From Anaerolineae bacterium (GTDB lineage: Bacteria; Chloroflexota; Anaerolineae; Promineifilales; Promineifilaceae), in assembly GCA_023382655.1 (NCBI GenBank), contig JAHDWK010000005.1, positions 284,138 to 348,137 of the forward strand: a stretch of 64,000 nucleotides of DNA, given 5' to 3'. Under the pieces are notes generated by a model. That model saw nothing but the letters and a program-made list of their open reading frames with translations, made no database searches and had not been told where the DNA came from. Position numbers and translations under genes: made by a program. Positions 26,683-35,908 of the stretch are shown one piece after another (within the stretch, counting starts at the first letter, position 1; each line of letters starts with the position of its first letter).

Positions 26683-26952
26683 ATGATTGAATTGGAAAAC
26701 TTACAACAAGAACTACGTGCCCTGTCCAAAATAGAACGGCTCAAACTGGCCCATTGGCTGCTAGATTCACTTGTGGAAACTTCGGGCCGGGAATTGCCAT
26801 TGGCGGAAATGAACGCACAAGATACAGCAGATAACGGCCCTCTTTCAGAATGGGTTGGTATTTTTTCTGGTGGGCCGGGTGATACGGCCGAACGGGATGA
26901 AGAAATTCTGGAAGCAGAGATTGATAAAATGACTGGTTGGGGTCATCCATGA
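26683..26952 (+). CDS. putative antitoxin of a VapBC-like pair
   Basis: An 89-residue protein, MIELENLQQELRALSKIERL..., with a helical N-terminus (SKIERLKLAHWLLDSL) like the small DUF2281/addiction-module antitoxin type, and an acidic C-terminal tail. Its TGA stop overlaps the ATG of the PIN-domain gene (ATGA), the usual coupling in toxin-antitoxin operons. GAGG lies seven bases before ATG 26683. Its assignment as antitoxin rests mainly on this position. Because the toxin is broken, the antitoxin may be a remnant or may protect against related toxins elsewhere. Confidence 0.7.
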   Translation: MIELENLQQELRALSKIERLKLAHWLLDSLVETSGRELPLAEMNAQDTADNGPLSEWVGIFSGGPGDTAERDEEILEAEIDKMTGWGHP

Positions 26953-27365
26953 GCTATCTACTAGACACAGGTTTTTAGTATGCCTTATCTAACCGCAAAG
27001 AACAACAACACAACTCCGTTGTGGCTGTTCATCGGGCTTTAGGGCAAACTGATGTCTATGTGCCAACGCCGGTGATTACGGAAGTAGCCTACTTGATTCG
27101 CCGGGATATGGGAGCAGAAGCATTGGCGAAATTCCTGGATTTGCTGCCCAACTCACGGTTTGTGTCGGTGGAGCCGACTCATGCGGATTACCGGCGGGCG
27201 GCTGTTATCGTTCGCAAGTATAGTGACGCACATATTGATTTTGTGGATGCTGTGCTGGTGGCCATAGCGGAACGGTTGGAAATCACCCGTGTATTAACTC
27301 TGGACCAACGTCATTTTCGTTTGTTCCGCCCATCTCATTGCCCGGCGTTTGAAATTCTGCCGTGA
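26949..27365 (+). pseudogene. PIN-domain (VapC-like) toxin interrupted by an amber codon
   Basis: From ATG 26949 the frame reads MSYLLDTGF and then TAG (26976-26978), then continues without another stop to 27363-27365. Across the TAG it matches a PIN ribonuclease: first Asp in LLDTG, Glu in TPVITEVAY, and the C-terminal acidic cluster in HIDFVDAVLVA. A single base change (TAG from a Leu or Trp codon) explains the break. Re-initiation at GTG 27021 would lack the first catalytic Asp and strand, so an active RNase is unlikely. The gene overlaps its antitoxin by four bases. Confidence 0.8.
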
Positions 27366-27405
27366 TGAGATGAGGGGATGAAGGGGTAATCTCCCAATCT
27401 CCCAA

Positions 27406-29409
27406 TCACTTCTTCCCCAACCTTTCCGCAAACTCCCGAAAGAACTCAATCGCCGCTGGGTTGCGCATGGCGTCGGGGTTAACGGCCGTGTCCATCTCCA
27501 TGCCCAGTAAAATTTTACGGATAGGCACTTCCATTTTCTTGCCGCTGAGAGTGTAGGGGATGTCGGTGATCTGGATGATGTCATCGGGCACATGGCGTGG
27601 CGAGACATCCTGGCGCAGCTTGTGGCGGATGCGCTGCTTGAGATCGTCGTCCAGCACATATCCTTCACGCAAAACCACAAAGAGCGGCATGTACGACTCC
27701 CGCCCCAACAGTTCCAGGTCAATAATCAGGCAGTCTTGAATCTCCGGCAGGCTCTCCACCGCCTGGTAAATCTCGCTGGTGCCCATGCGGATGCCCTGGC
27801 GGTTGATGGTGGAATCGGAACGGCCGTAAATCACACAGCCCCCGCGCTCATTAAACTTAATCCAATCCCCATGCCGCCACACCCCCGGATACACATCAAA
27901 ATAGCTGGCCTGGTAACGCGCCATCTCCGGGTCATTCCAAAAATAAAGCGGCATGGAGGGCATGGGCGCGCTGATCACCAGTTCACCTACCGCATTCACC
28001 ACCGGCTCACCCGCCTCATTAAATGCCTGCACCTTCGCCCCCAACGACGCCCCCTGAATTTCCCCGGCATAAATGGGCAGGATGCGTGCCCCACCCACAA
28101 ACGCTGTACACAAATCGGTGCCGCCGCTCAATGATTCCAACGCCAGATGGTCATTCACGTTCTCATAAATCCACTGGAAGCCGGCAACCGTCAGCGGCGA
28201 ACCGGTGGAACCGACGCCGCGAATCCGGCTCAGGTCAAACTGCCGGTTAGGGTGAATCTCGGCCTTGATGCAGGCGCTGATAAAGGCAGCGGACATGCCA
28301 AAGTAAGTGATGCCGCTTTCTTCGGCCAACTGCCAGAGGGCGTTCATGTCCGGGTAGCCGGGGCTGCCGTTATACAGCACCACGGCACTGCCGGTGAGCA
28401 GGCTGCCCACCAGATAGTTCCACATCATCCAGCCGGTGCTGGTGAACCAGAAAAAGCGGTCGCCCGGTTTCAGGTCGTTGTGTAGGGTGGTGGCCTTGAG
28501 ATGTTCCAACAGGATGCCACCGTGCCCCTGCACAATGGGTTTGGGCAGGCCGGTGGTGCCGGAGGAGTAGAGAATCCACAGCGGGTGGTCAAAGGGGAGT
28601 TGGGCGAAGGGCAGGTGGGCACGGCCGTTGCCCAATGGTCCTTTGCCCACTGGCCCATTGCCCACTGCCTCCTCCCATAACATCGTATCCACCAAAGCAG
28701 TCTGCTTTCCCAAATGTGGTACCAAAATGGTGTGTTCCAACGTAGGCAAAGCCGCCTGCAATTCGGCCACAATGTCGCGGCGATCAAAGGTTTTGCCGCC
28801 GTAATCGTAGCCATCCACCGCCAACAGCAGCTTTGGCTCAATCTGGCTAAAGCGGTCTAACACGCTGCGGCTGCCAAAGTCTGGTGAACAACTAGACCAG
28901 ACTGCGCCCAGACTGGCCGCGGCCAGAAAAGCGATGATGGTTTGGGGCATATTGGGCATATAAGCCACCACCCGGTCGCCGGGCCGGATGCCTAACTGCT
29001 GCATGGTATGGGCGAGGGCGGCCGTTTGGTCATAAATCTGTTGGCGCGTCAGGGAGATGAGAGGGCGATTTTCGGCTTTGTAATAAATGACGGGTTGGTC
29101 GGCGGCCATTTTGTGAAAAACGTTTTCAGCGTAGTTGAGGCGAGCGCCGGGAAACCATTGGGCGCCGGGCATAGTGTGGGAGGGAAGGGGCATCACGGCC
29201 GTAGCCGATGCCTGCACTTCAAAATAGTCCCACAAACTCTGCCAGAAAGCCCCCACCTCCGTCACCGACCACTGCCACAGCGCCCGGTAATCGGCCAATG
29301 CCAACCCCCTCTCCCGTTGCAGCCAGTGCATATAGTGGGTCAGATTGGCCGCCTCTTTCACGGCCGTTGTGGGTGTCCACAACAAATCGCCTTCAGAAAT
29401 GGATTTCAT
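27406..29409 (-). CDS. acetoacetyl-CoA synthetase
   Basis: A 667-residue acyl-adenylate-forming enzyme that activates acetoacetate to acetoacetyl-CoA (ATP to AMP). The N-terminal block WSVTEVGAFWQSLWDYFEV and PGAQWFPGARLNYAENVF identify the AacS branch over acetyl-CoA synthetase. The adenylation motif is LYSSGTTGLPKPIVQGHGG, followed by FWFTSTGWMMWNYLVG, HGDWIKFNERGGCVIYGRSD, and the C-terminal Lys in YTLSGKKMEVPIRKIL. An unusual run GNGPVGKGPLGNG (about residues 247-261), just before the adenylation motif, comes from an in-frame DNA word array. It fits short-chain acyl-CoA or ketone-body use, alongside icmF. Confidence 0.94.
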   Translation of the reverse strand: MKSISEGDLLWTPTTAVKEAANLTHYMHWLQRERGLALADYRALWQWSVTEVGAFWQSLWDYFEVQASATAVMPLPSHTMPGAQWFPGARLNYAENVFHKMAADQPVIYYKAENRPLISLTRQQIYDQTAALAHTMQQLGIRPGDRVVAYMPNMPQTIIAFLAAASLGAVWSSCSPDFGSRSVLDRFSQIEPKLLLAVDGYDYGGKTFDRRDIVAELQAALPTLEHTILVPHLGKQTALVDTMLWEEAVGNGPVGKGPLGNGRAHLPFAQLPFDHPLWILYSSGTTGLPKPIVQGHGGILLEHLKATTLHNDLKPGDRFFWFTSTGWMMWNYLVGSLLTGSAVVLYNGSPGYPDMNALWQLAEESGITYFGMSAAFISACIKAEIHPNRQFDLSRIRGVGSTGSPLTVAGFQWIYENVNDHLALESLSGGTDLCTAFVGGARILPIYAGEIQGASLGAKVQAFNEAGEPVVNAVGELVISAPMPSMPLYFWNDPEMARYQASYFDVYPGVWRHGDWIKFNERGGCVIYGRSDSTINRQGIRMGTSEIYQAVESLPEIQDCLIIDLELLGRESYMPLFVVLREGYVLDDDLKQRIRHKLRQDVSPRHVPDDIIQITDIPYTLSGKKMEVPIRKILLGMEMDTAVNPDAMRNPAAIEFFREFAERLGKK
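28629..28670. repeat. CCCAATGG/CCCACTGG word array inside the acetoacetyl-CoA synthetase gene
   Basis: Four imperfect copies of a 9-12 bp word (GCCCAATGGTC, GCCCACTGG, CCCATTG, CCCACTG) encode GNGPVGKGPLGNG in a surface-loop position of the enzyme. Confidence 0.75.
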
Positions 29410-29416
29410 GGCAGGT

Positions 29417-29463
29417 ATAGGTGATCTGAAGTCCGATATCCGATGTCGGACTTCGGACTTCGC
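29417..29463. repeat. GAAGTCCGATATCCGATGTCGGACTTC array
   Basis: Words GAAGTCCGA and ATCCGA are followed by TCGGACTTCGGACTTC, forming a hairpin between the AAA ATPase stop and the acetoacetyl-CoA synthetase start. Related words (GGAAGTCCG) occur at 2848-2925. Confidence 0.75.
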
Positions 29464-30837
29464 TTAATTTGCCATCGCCATTAACGGGGCCGTACTCGGT
29501 CTGACATCACCCAGCGTAGCCGCCATGTTGGTATCCACGAAGTAACATTCACACGCTTCATCAACCAATTCTGGCGTGATTTGCACCGGCATGCCTTCAT
29601 AATCACAAATGGCAATGATGACTTTCACAATATCACGGGGATGCACTGCCTGCATCACCCGCCCCTTGCTGCGGTAATGCTTTTGCAACAGATGGACAAA
29701 ACTTTTCTTGTCGAAGGGCACGTTGTAGTATTTACAAACGGACATGAAAATCTGGTAGAACAGCTTTTCATCCGGGCCGCCCACCTCCACTTTCATCTGA
29801 ATACGGCGCAGAAACGCCCCGTCCACCAGTTGGTCTGGGTCCAGGTTCGTGGAGAACACAATCAATTGTTTGAATGGCACTTCCAATGATTGCCCTGATT
29901 GCAACCGCAGAAAATCAACCTCGCTTTCCAGGGGCACAATCCAGCGGTTCAATAGCTCCTGCGGACTGATTTGCTGGCGGCCGAAGTCGTCAATCAGGAA
30001 CATGCCGCCGTTGGCCTTTAGCTGCAAGGGGGCTTCATACACTTTAGAAACTGGCTCAAAGCGCAAGTCCAGGGCGTCCATCGTCAATTCACCGCCCACC
30101 ATGACCGCCGGGCGTTGAAAGAGCCGCCAACGGCCGTCAATCCGCACCTTCTCTGGGTCACTGTTAAACAGGTTGGTGGTTTGAAAGGGGATGTCTCCCT
30201 CTTTGATGGGAATATGCACGTGGGGGTCATAGACGCGGATGATTTGCCCCCCAACGGTTATGGCGTCGGGTAAGTAGATGGCCGAGGCCTGCCCCAACAG
30301 TTTGGCGATGGCTTCGGCGACGGTGGTTTTACCGTTGCCGGGAGGGCCATACAAAAAGAGTGAACTGCCCGCATTGACCGCCGGGCCAATCCGCCGGTGA
30401 AAATTATCGGGCAAAATGAGATGGCTGAGCGCGTTTTTAACCTGGTCCGGTTTTACCCGTTTGACACCCTGGGTTTGAATGAGGATGGCCTCATTGTAGG
30501 TTTCCACGGAAACGGGAATGCGGCCGATATATTGGCTGCGTTCAAAGGCGTCGCGGGCGCGTTTGGTGCCTTTATCCGTCAGCCCATAGGTGAAGCTGAG
30601 GCTGCCCAGCGAACCGGCTTTGGTCACTTCCACCTGGTGTTCTTGTTTCATGCGGCTGAGCAGGTCATCAATGATGCGGGCATGGACACCCATTATCTGG
30701 CTGAAACGGGCAATGTTGACATCTCCCTCGTTGAATAACATGCGGAAAATCATGTCTTCCAGGAGGGCTTGCGGCACGCCCATATCCTCCAATTTCATGG
30801 GGGGTGCTAACAGTTTCATCAATCGGCCTGTACTCAT
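29464..30837 (-). CDS. AAA-family ATPase with N-terminal winged-helix region
   Basis: A 457-residue protein. Residues 1-120 are helical (winged-helix-like: VPQALLEDMIFRMLFNEGDV, then VHARIIDDLLSRMKQEHQVE). The AAA core has Walker A YGPPGNGKTT, Walker B GGMFLIDDFGRQ, sensor 1 VFSTNLDPDQLVDGAFLRRI, and a C-terminal lid. It resembles the stand-alone AAA proteins found beside tad/type IV-like pilus genes in Chloroflexota and other bacteria, but no pilus genes are in view. It probably remodels an unknown protein partner. It is transcribed toward the acetoacetyl-CoA synthetase gene, separated by a word-array hairpin. Confidence 0.82.
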   Translation of the reverse strand: MSTGRLMKLLAPPMKLEDMGVPQALLEDMIFRMLFNEGDVNIARFSQIMGVHARIIDDLLSRMKQEHQVEVTKAGSLGSLSFTYGLTDKGTKRARDAFERSQYIGRIPVSVETYNEAILIQTQGVKRVKPDQVKNALSHLILPDNFHRRIGPAVNAGSSLFLYGPPGNGKTTVAEAIAKLLGQASAIYLPDAITVGGQIIRVYDPHVHIPIKEGDIPFQTTNLFNSDPEKVRIDGRWRLFQRPAVMVGGELTMDALDLRFEPVSKVYEAPLQLKANGGMFLIDDFGRQQISPQELLNRWIVPLESEVDFLRLQSGQSLEVPFKQLIVFSTNLDPDQLVDGAFLRRIQMKVEVGGPDEKLFYQIFMSVCKYYNVPFDKKSFVHLLQKHYRSKGRVMQAVHPRDIVKVIIAICDYEGMPVQITPELVDEACECYFVDTNMAATLGDVRPSTAPLMAMAN

Positions 30838-31205
30838 GGGTTATGGCTTCCTTACTTGATTGTTGTGGTAGAGAATGAGATTGGGAGATTAGGAGATAGC
30901 GAGATTGATAATTTCCCAATCTCCTCATCTCAATTGGTTGTATTTTGACGCGCTTACTACCTGCACCTTGCCAAGTATAGTCATTGCTTAACGGCGAGCG
31001 TATAGGAATAAGGGGTGAAAAACTACAGGGTGTTGTGTTAGAATCGGTGGTAGTTGCCGGTTATTTTAACAGATTTGGTCTGGTTGCGGAAATAGAAATC
31101 TTGCGGGGAGCAGGTAGAAGGGGGGTGAGGTTACGGCCGTCCTACCTATTGCTCCCTGTTTCTTCCTGTTATAATGGCTGCGTTCAGTTGGAAAAGGAAT
31201 GTATA
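30838..31205. other. spacer with word-array hairpin and a -10 box
   Basis: No gene is seen. At about 30877-30935 GAGATTGGGAGATTAGGAGAT is followed by its complement words CCCAATCTCCTCATCTC. TATAAT at 31170-31175, with TTGCTC at 31149-31154 (15-base spacer), is a possible promoter for the gene at 31206. Confidence 0.5.
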
Positions 31206-31631
31206 ATGCAAACGGTGACCGTAAAATTACCTTCAAACATATACCGCCAGGTTCAAAAACGAGCGCAAACCAATCAACGTACCGTTGAAGACGAGGTCGT
31301 TGATGCGTTGGAAATGGCTTTGGAAAGCCAGGATAGTTGGGCCGGTATTCCGGCTGAAATTGCCGATGAGGTGGAGCAGTTGCAGTTTCTGGATGACGCT
31401 CATTTGTGGCGGGTGGCCCGCACCATTGTACCAACTGAAAAAGCGGAACGGATGCAAGAACTGGCGTGGAAGCAGCAAGCCGAAGGATTAAACGCGGCGG
31501 AACAGGCAGAAACGGCCGTCTTGCGTCAGTTGGCAAATCGAGTGATGCTGTTGCGGGCGGAAGCGGCCGTTCTCCTTCAGCAACGCGGCCATGATATTTC
31601 CCCCTTAAACCAGTCTGCTATTGCTCCATGA
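31206..31631 (+). CDS. ribbon-helix-helix-like protein paired with an HNH nuclease
   Basis: A 141-residue protein. Its start MQTVTVKLPSNIYRQVQKRA and ...TNQRTVEDEVVDALEMAL form a strand and two helices like the CopG/ribbon-helix-helix DNA-binding fold. The rest is long, charged and helical (LQFLDDAHLWRVARTIVP, EKAERMQELAWKQQAEGL). The stop overlaps the ATG of the HNH gene (ATGA), so the pair is co-translated. AAAAGGA lies upstream of ATG 31206. A role as DNA-binding regulator or antitoxin for the HNH protein is inferred from gene order only. Confidence 0.75.
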   Translation: MQTVTVKLPSNIYRQVQKRAQTNQRTVEDEVVDALEMALESQDSWAGIPAEIADEVEQLQFLDDAHLWRVARTIVPTEKAERMQELAWKQQAEGLNAAEQAETAVLRQLANRVMLLRAEAAVLLQQRGHDISPLNQSAIAP

Positions 31632-32053
31632 GTCTTGCCTCCCCTTCTCCTGTACTGCGCCAGGTTATCAGCCAGCGTGATTATTACAGGTGCGTCTATT
31701 GCCAGTCACAGGCCGAGATTGCCGGTATGCAATTTACCATTGACCACATCATTCCCGAATCATTAGGAGGCACAAACGAAGAAACCAATCTTTGTCTGGC
31801 CTGTTGGGATTGCAATTTGATCAAACAAAACCGAATTGCGGCCATAGACCCCCAAACGGGAGAGAATGTCCCCTTGTTTCATCCGCTGCAAGATGAGTGG
31901 GGGGCGCATTTTAGCTGGCAGCAGGGTGGTAGCTATCTGGTGGGGCTGACGCCTGTGGGCCGGGCGACGGTGGCTGCGTTGCGGTTGAACCGCCCCTGGC
32001 TGGTTCGTGCCCGCGAACGGTGGGTAGAGGCTGGCTGGCATCCACCCGCTTGA
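31628..32053 (+). CDS. HNH endonuclease
   Basis: A 141-residue HNH nuclease. The zinc pairs CVYC and CWDC frame the catalytic motif FTIDHIIPESLGGTNEETNL, with DH as the metal-binding and base residues and ETNLCLACWDCN as the second half. The C-terminal part (HFSWQQGGSYLVGLTPVGRA) is typical of a widespread short HNH family found in Cyanobacteria and Chloroflexota in two-gene cassettes. It has a four-base overlap with the RHH-like gene upstream. The biological target (mobile cassette, toxin or repair) is unknown. Confidence 0.9.
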   Translation: MSLASPSPVLRQVISQRDYYRCVYCQSQAEIAGMQFTIDHIIPESLGGTNEETNLCLACWDCNLIKQNRIAAIDPQTGENVPLFHPLQDEWGAHFSWQQGGSYLVGLTPVGRATVAALRLNRPWLVRARERWVEAGWHPPA

Positions 32054-32245
32054 TAGAATGGGCACAACACGTGGGGGGGTAATACGCGCGGTTCTGGTGA
32101 TGGGGGTGAGCAGGTGAGGGGGTGTGGGCTGCCCCATTTGTTCACCCGCTCTCATCCGTTACCCAGATGGGGCACGATGGGCACAGTACCCCGGCGGGTT
32201 GTGAGACGGTTACGGCCGTCGGGGAAGGGGGCGTTACAGAAGCAT

Positions 32246-32995
32246 CTATTTGAATTCTGAGATTATGCTTATTGCACGGATAACGTCTTCCTCTTGGGCT
32301 TGGAGATTTTCTTTACGGATACGACCCATAATTCTAGGAACAAAAATCGCCTTAATGGTTAGATTTATTGTCTCGATGCAAAAGTCGTGAACAGCTTTGA
32401 TCCAATCGATTGCTTCACCTGCATCCATGTTTTCAAGTTGATTGGTTTTACCCGTTCTGATGATGTCTCCTTCATGGACGATTTTGTGACGCCTATTCGT
32501 CATTTTGTCCAATTTTGAATAGTATTGCCTGAGCGTTTCTTGCGGAACGGAAATCTTTTGCAAGGCTTTTGCAATATCATTAGTATTATTGAAACTCAGA
32601 GAATTGAGATATTCATCAATAGATTCCTCGATTACTTCATCCACAGCCTTGCCTTTATGTTTCAGCAAATCGGCCATCGTGAACTTTTCTTTTCTGCCAG
32701 GAAGAGGAATATCGGAAACTTCACTACTAAATGCAAACCCTACCCGCATAATTTCTCTCAAAGTTGTTTCTAAGGTAGTGTGAGTAAATACAATCCCTGA
32801 ACGTGTTGTGTCTTGAAGATAAGCAAAAAGTTCATAAGGATCAGGGATAAGTTCCGTCATACGCGCTGGCGTCTTCGTGATCTTTAAGGCGCGGTTTATA
32901 TTCATATTGAAAACGGCCGCCATGTACCGTAGATCTTCCACTTCCTCATCAATAAGCCTTTGAACTTCTCTGTCATTATTTTCATTTGGGAACAT
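32246..32995 (-). CDS. HEPN-type protein of unknown target
   Basis: A 249-residue, mostly helical protein with no signal or membrane segment. TNRRHKIVHEGDIIRTGKTN carries the Rx4-6H pattern of HEPN ribonucleases (Arg-His-Lys-Ile-Val-His), in the form used by the RiboL-PSP/MAE_28990-like HEPN group. An earlier helical part (RSGIVFTHTTLETTLREIMR) fits the first HEPN helix pair. HEPN proteins act in RNA cleavage in toxin-antitoxin and anti-phage systems. The gene is visibly richer in A/T than its neighbours and has no ACGGCCGT, which suggests recent transfer. AGAGG lies before ATG 32995. No nucleotidyltransferase partner is adjacent. Confidence 0.7.
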   Translation of the reverse strand: MFPNENNDREVQRLIDEEVEDLRYMAAVFNMNINRALKITKTPARMTELIPDPYELFAYLQDTTRSGIVFTHTTLETTLREIMRVGFAFSSEVSDIPLPGRKEKFTMADLLKHKGKAVDEVIEESIDEYLNSLSFNNTNDIAKALQKISVPQETLRQYYSKLDKMTNRRHKIVHEGDIIRTGKTNQLENMDAGEAIDWIKAVHDFCIETINLTIKAIFVPRIMGRIRKENLQAQEEDVIRAISIISEFK

Positions 32996-33061
32996 TTGTT
33001 GCCTCTTTTTTCGGCATCCCTCTGGGATGATCTTGGAGACCTCTCGTCCCGTGCCAACTGC

Positions 33062-35608
33062 TCATTCGGCAGGCAACACGACCGTACCATCCCCCTCTAT
33101 CCCCTCGGCCTCATCCACAAATGCTTCCATCACGGCCGTTACCCCATCCCCATTCACCCGCGACAGCCGCCCTTCACGCACCACCGCTACGGAAGCGACA
33201 TGGTCGCCTTCACGTAAATCCATCACCCGCACCCCCTGCGTGTGGCGGCCTTGCTGTGACACGAGGTCAACCGACGTGCGCAAGATGATACCCTGCGCCG
33301 AAATGCAGGTCACTTCATCACCAGAAGACACAATGCGGGCGCTGACGATCTTGCCGGTGCGCTCCGGCGTCAGCACCATGGCCCGCACCCCCTGGCCGTA
33401 CCGTCCCTGCTGCCGATATTCGTCAACGGCCGTCCGCTTCCCGTACCCCTTCTCCGTAATTACCAACACATCGGCGTCCGGCGTCACCACATCCGCCCCG
33501 GCAATGTTGTCCCAGGCATCCAGCCTCATGGCATATACACCAATCGCCCCCCGGCCCATGGGCCGTACATCTTCCTCGCTAAAACGGATGCCCCGCCCCT
33601 GTTCACTCACCAGGATCAAATCTTGCCCCCCTTCCGTCAGCTTCACCCAGCCCAGCTTATCATCCTCTTCCAGGTTAATGGCAATCAGCCCACTGGGGCG
33701 CACATAGGCAAACATACTGATGCCCACCCGTTTGATTTTGCCTTTGCGGGTGATCATCGTCAGGTATTCGGCGTCTTCAAAACTGTGTACGGGCAGCACG
33801 GCCGTGATCTTCTCCTCCGGCATCAACGGCAAAATGTTCATCACCGACATCCCCTTCGCCGTGCGATCCAGCTCAGGAATGTCATACGTCTTAATCGAGT
33901 ACACCTTGCCCCAGTCAGAGAAAAAGAGCAGCGTATTGTGTGTGCCCGCCGCCACCAGATGTTCCAACTGATCTTCCTCGCGGGTACTCATGCCAATGAG
34001 ACCCTTGCCGCCACGCAGTTGGATGCGGTAAGAGGCTACCGGCGTCCGTTTCACATATCCCCGCCGCGTAATGGAGACAAACACATCCTCATCGGGGATA
34101 ATGTCTTCCATGTTGATGTCGGCTGCCAGGCCAATGGCGATCTCCGTGCGCCGTGCATCGCCATACTTCTCTTTGAGGTCAACCACATCCTCTTTGATCA
34201 GCCCCAGAATCTTCTTGCGGTCTTGCAATAGACCCTGTAAATATTCAATTTGGGTCGTTATCTCTTTGTGCTCGTCTTCGATCTTCTGCCGTTCCAGCGC
34301 CGCCAGCCGCCGCAGTTGCATATCCAAAATGGCGATAGATTGTGGTTCCGACAAACCGAATCGGGCCATCAACTGCATTTTGGCCGCCTCCGCATCATCC
34401 GCCCGGCGAATCGTCTCAATCACCTCATCCAGATGTTCCAGGGCGATGAGCAGCCCGGCCAAAATGTGCTGCCGTTTCTGCGCCTTATCCAGTTCAAACC
34501 GGGTGCGCCGCGTAATTACCTCCACCCGGTGTTCAATGTGAATTTGCAGGGCGCGTTTGAGCGAGAGCAGCCGCGGCTGCTGATCCACCACCGCCAGCAT
34601 TTGCACCCCAAACGACGTTTGCAGCGAGGTGTGTTTGAAAAGCTGGTTCAGCACCTTCATCGGTTGGGCATGGCGCTTTAGCTCCACAATAATGGATGTG
34701 CCCCGCTGGTCGGATTCATCGCGGATGTCGGAGATGTCATCAATCTCTCCTTTGTTTACCAGTTCCGCCATGCGTTCAATGAGCATGGCCTTGTTCACCT
34801 GGAAAGGCAGTTCGGTGATGTTGATGCGCTGGCGTTCCGGGTTCCGCGGCAGCTCTTCAATCAAGGCTTTAGCGCGGATGACCACTTTGCCCCGTCCGGT
34901 GGCAAAGGCGTTGCGAATGCCTTCTGTGCCCACGATGATGCCTCCACCGGGGAAATCCGGCCCCTTCACAAACTGCATTAAATCTTCCAGTGAGACATCA
35001 TCAATTTCGTCGTAGTGGTCAATCAGGTGGCTGATGGCCTCACACAGTTCGGTGAGGTTGTGGGGGGGGATGTTGGTCGCCATGCCTACGGCAATACCGG
35101 CCGAGCCGTTGAGCAGCAAATTGGGCAGACGGGCGGGCAGCAGAGTGGGTTCGGTCAGGCTGTCGTCAAAATTGGGGCCAAAATCTACCGTTTCTTTGTC
35201 AATGTCTTCCAGCAGTTCATGGGCAATGCGCGAGAGGCGGGCTTCGGTGTAACGCATGGCGGCGGCGCTGTCGCCATCAATACTGCCAAAGTTGCCCTGA
35301 CCGTCCACCAGCATGTAGCGCAGCGAGAAGGTTTGGGCCATGCGCACCATGGCGTCATACACGGCCGCATCACTGTGCGGGTGATATTTACCCAAAACCT
35401 CACCGACGATACGGGCGCTTTTGCGGTGGGGGGTGTTGGCGCGAATGCCCATATCCCACATGGCGTAGAGGATGCGCCGATGCACGGGTTTCAGGCCGTC
35501 GCGGGCATCGGGCAGGGCGCGGGCAATGATGACGCTCATGGCGTAATCCAGGTAGGAATTACGCATTTCGTCGTTAATGTCAATCTGATTTACGGTACCT
35601 ATTTCCAA
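33062..35608 (-). CDS. gyrA: DNA gyrase subunit A
   Basis: An 848-residue type IIA topoisomerase A subunit that breaks and rejoins DNA with GyrB. The N-terminal winged helix has [18 protein letters not shown] (quinolone pocket) and the catalytic Tyr120 in [12 protein letters not shown]. The tower, coiled coil ([20 protein letters not shown]) and C-terminal beta-pinwheel follow. [13 protein letters not shown] is the GyrA box needed for wrapping and negative supercoiling, so this copy is the true gyrase. It starts at TTG 35608 with CGGAG upstream. An AGACC-type hairpin lies 19 bases before the start. A second paralogue lies at 39136. Confidence 0.94.
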   Translation of the reverse strand: MEIGTVNQIDINDEMRNSYLDYAMSVIIARALPDARDGLKPVHRRILYAMWDMGIRANTPHRKSARIVGEVLGKYHPHSDAAVYDAMVRMAQTFSLRYMLVDGQGNFGSIDGDSAAAMRYTEARLSRIAHELLEDIDKETVDFGPNFDDSLTEPTLLPARLPNLLLNGSAGIAVGMATNIPPHNLTELCEAISHLIDHYDEIDDVSLEDLMQFVKGPDFPGGGIIVGTEGIRNAFATGRGKVVIRAKALIEELPRNPERQRINITELPFQVNKAMLIERMAELVNKGEIDDISDIRDESDQRGTSIIVELKRHAQPMKVLNQLFKHTSLQTSFGVQMLAVVDQQPRLLSLKRALQIHIEHRVEVITRRTRFELDKAQKRQHILAGLLIALEHLDEVIETIRRADDAEAAKMQLMARFGLSEPQSIAILDMQLRRLAALERQKIEDEHKEITTQIEYLQGLLQDRKKILGLIKEDVVDLKEKYGDARRTEIAIGLAADINMEDIIPDEDVFVSITRRGYVKRTPVASYRIQLRGGKGLIGMSTREEDQLEHLVAAGTHNTLLFFSDWGKVYSIKTYDIPELDRTAKGMSVMNILPLMPEEKITAVLPVHSFEDAEYLTMITRKGKIKRVGISMFAYVRPSGLIAINLEEDDKLGWVKLTEGGQDLILVSEQGRGIRFSEEDVRPMGRGAIGVYAMRLDAWDNIAGADVVTPDADVLVITEKGYGKRTAVDEYRQQGRYGQGVRAMVLTPERTGKIVSARIVSSGDEVTCISAQGIILRTSVDLVSQQGRHTQGVRVMDLREGDHVASVAVVREGRLSRVNGDGVTAVMEAFVDEAEGIEGDGTVVLPAE

Positions 35609-35627
35609 GTTTCAGTCTCCGAGTATG

Positions 35628-35675
35628 AGACCTGACAGGTTGGCACCCAACGGTTGCCAAAAATCTGTCAGGTCT
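35628..35675. repeat. AGACCTGACAGG hairpin before gyrA
   Basis: Outer arms AGACCTGACAGGT (35628-35640) and ATCTGTCAGGTCT (35663-35675), with an inner TTGGCA/TGCCAA stem, lie 19 bases upstream of the gyrA TTG codon, in its leader. Confidence 0.75.
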
Positions 35676-35761
35676 GGTGGCTGCTTATCTGGTATTGCCG
35701 GTTTTTAGACCTGACAAATTATACCCTATCTGCGGCGAAAGAACGAACCCGCTCCCGGTTC

Positions 35762-35808
35762 GTAGTCGGCGATTTATCGCCGTAAGAAGGCGATAAATCG
35801 CCGACTAC
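35762..35808. repeat. 20-bp perfect hairpin upstream of the SET gene
   Basis: Perfect 20-bp arms (35762-35781 and 35789-35808; core CGGCGATTTATCGCC) with a 7-base loop. No T-tract follows. It separates the divergent gyrA and SET genes. The words CGATTTATCG resemble the CGCGATTT hairpins at 2685-2751. Confidence 0.8.
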
Positions 35809-35908
35809 AAACAAGATATTGACAATGGTGCAAACGTGCTTATGATGCGCGGATAGAAACTTCCATCAGGTTGGCAACCTACATTGCCGGAGGACAAAAT
35901 GAAATTGT

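Noticed and set aside
27021..27365. Shorter PIN gene starting at GTG 27021
   Set aside because: It would miss the first strand and the first catalytic Asp; the full frame from 26949 with the amber codon explains the homology better.
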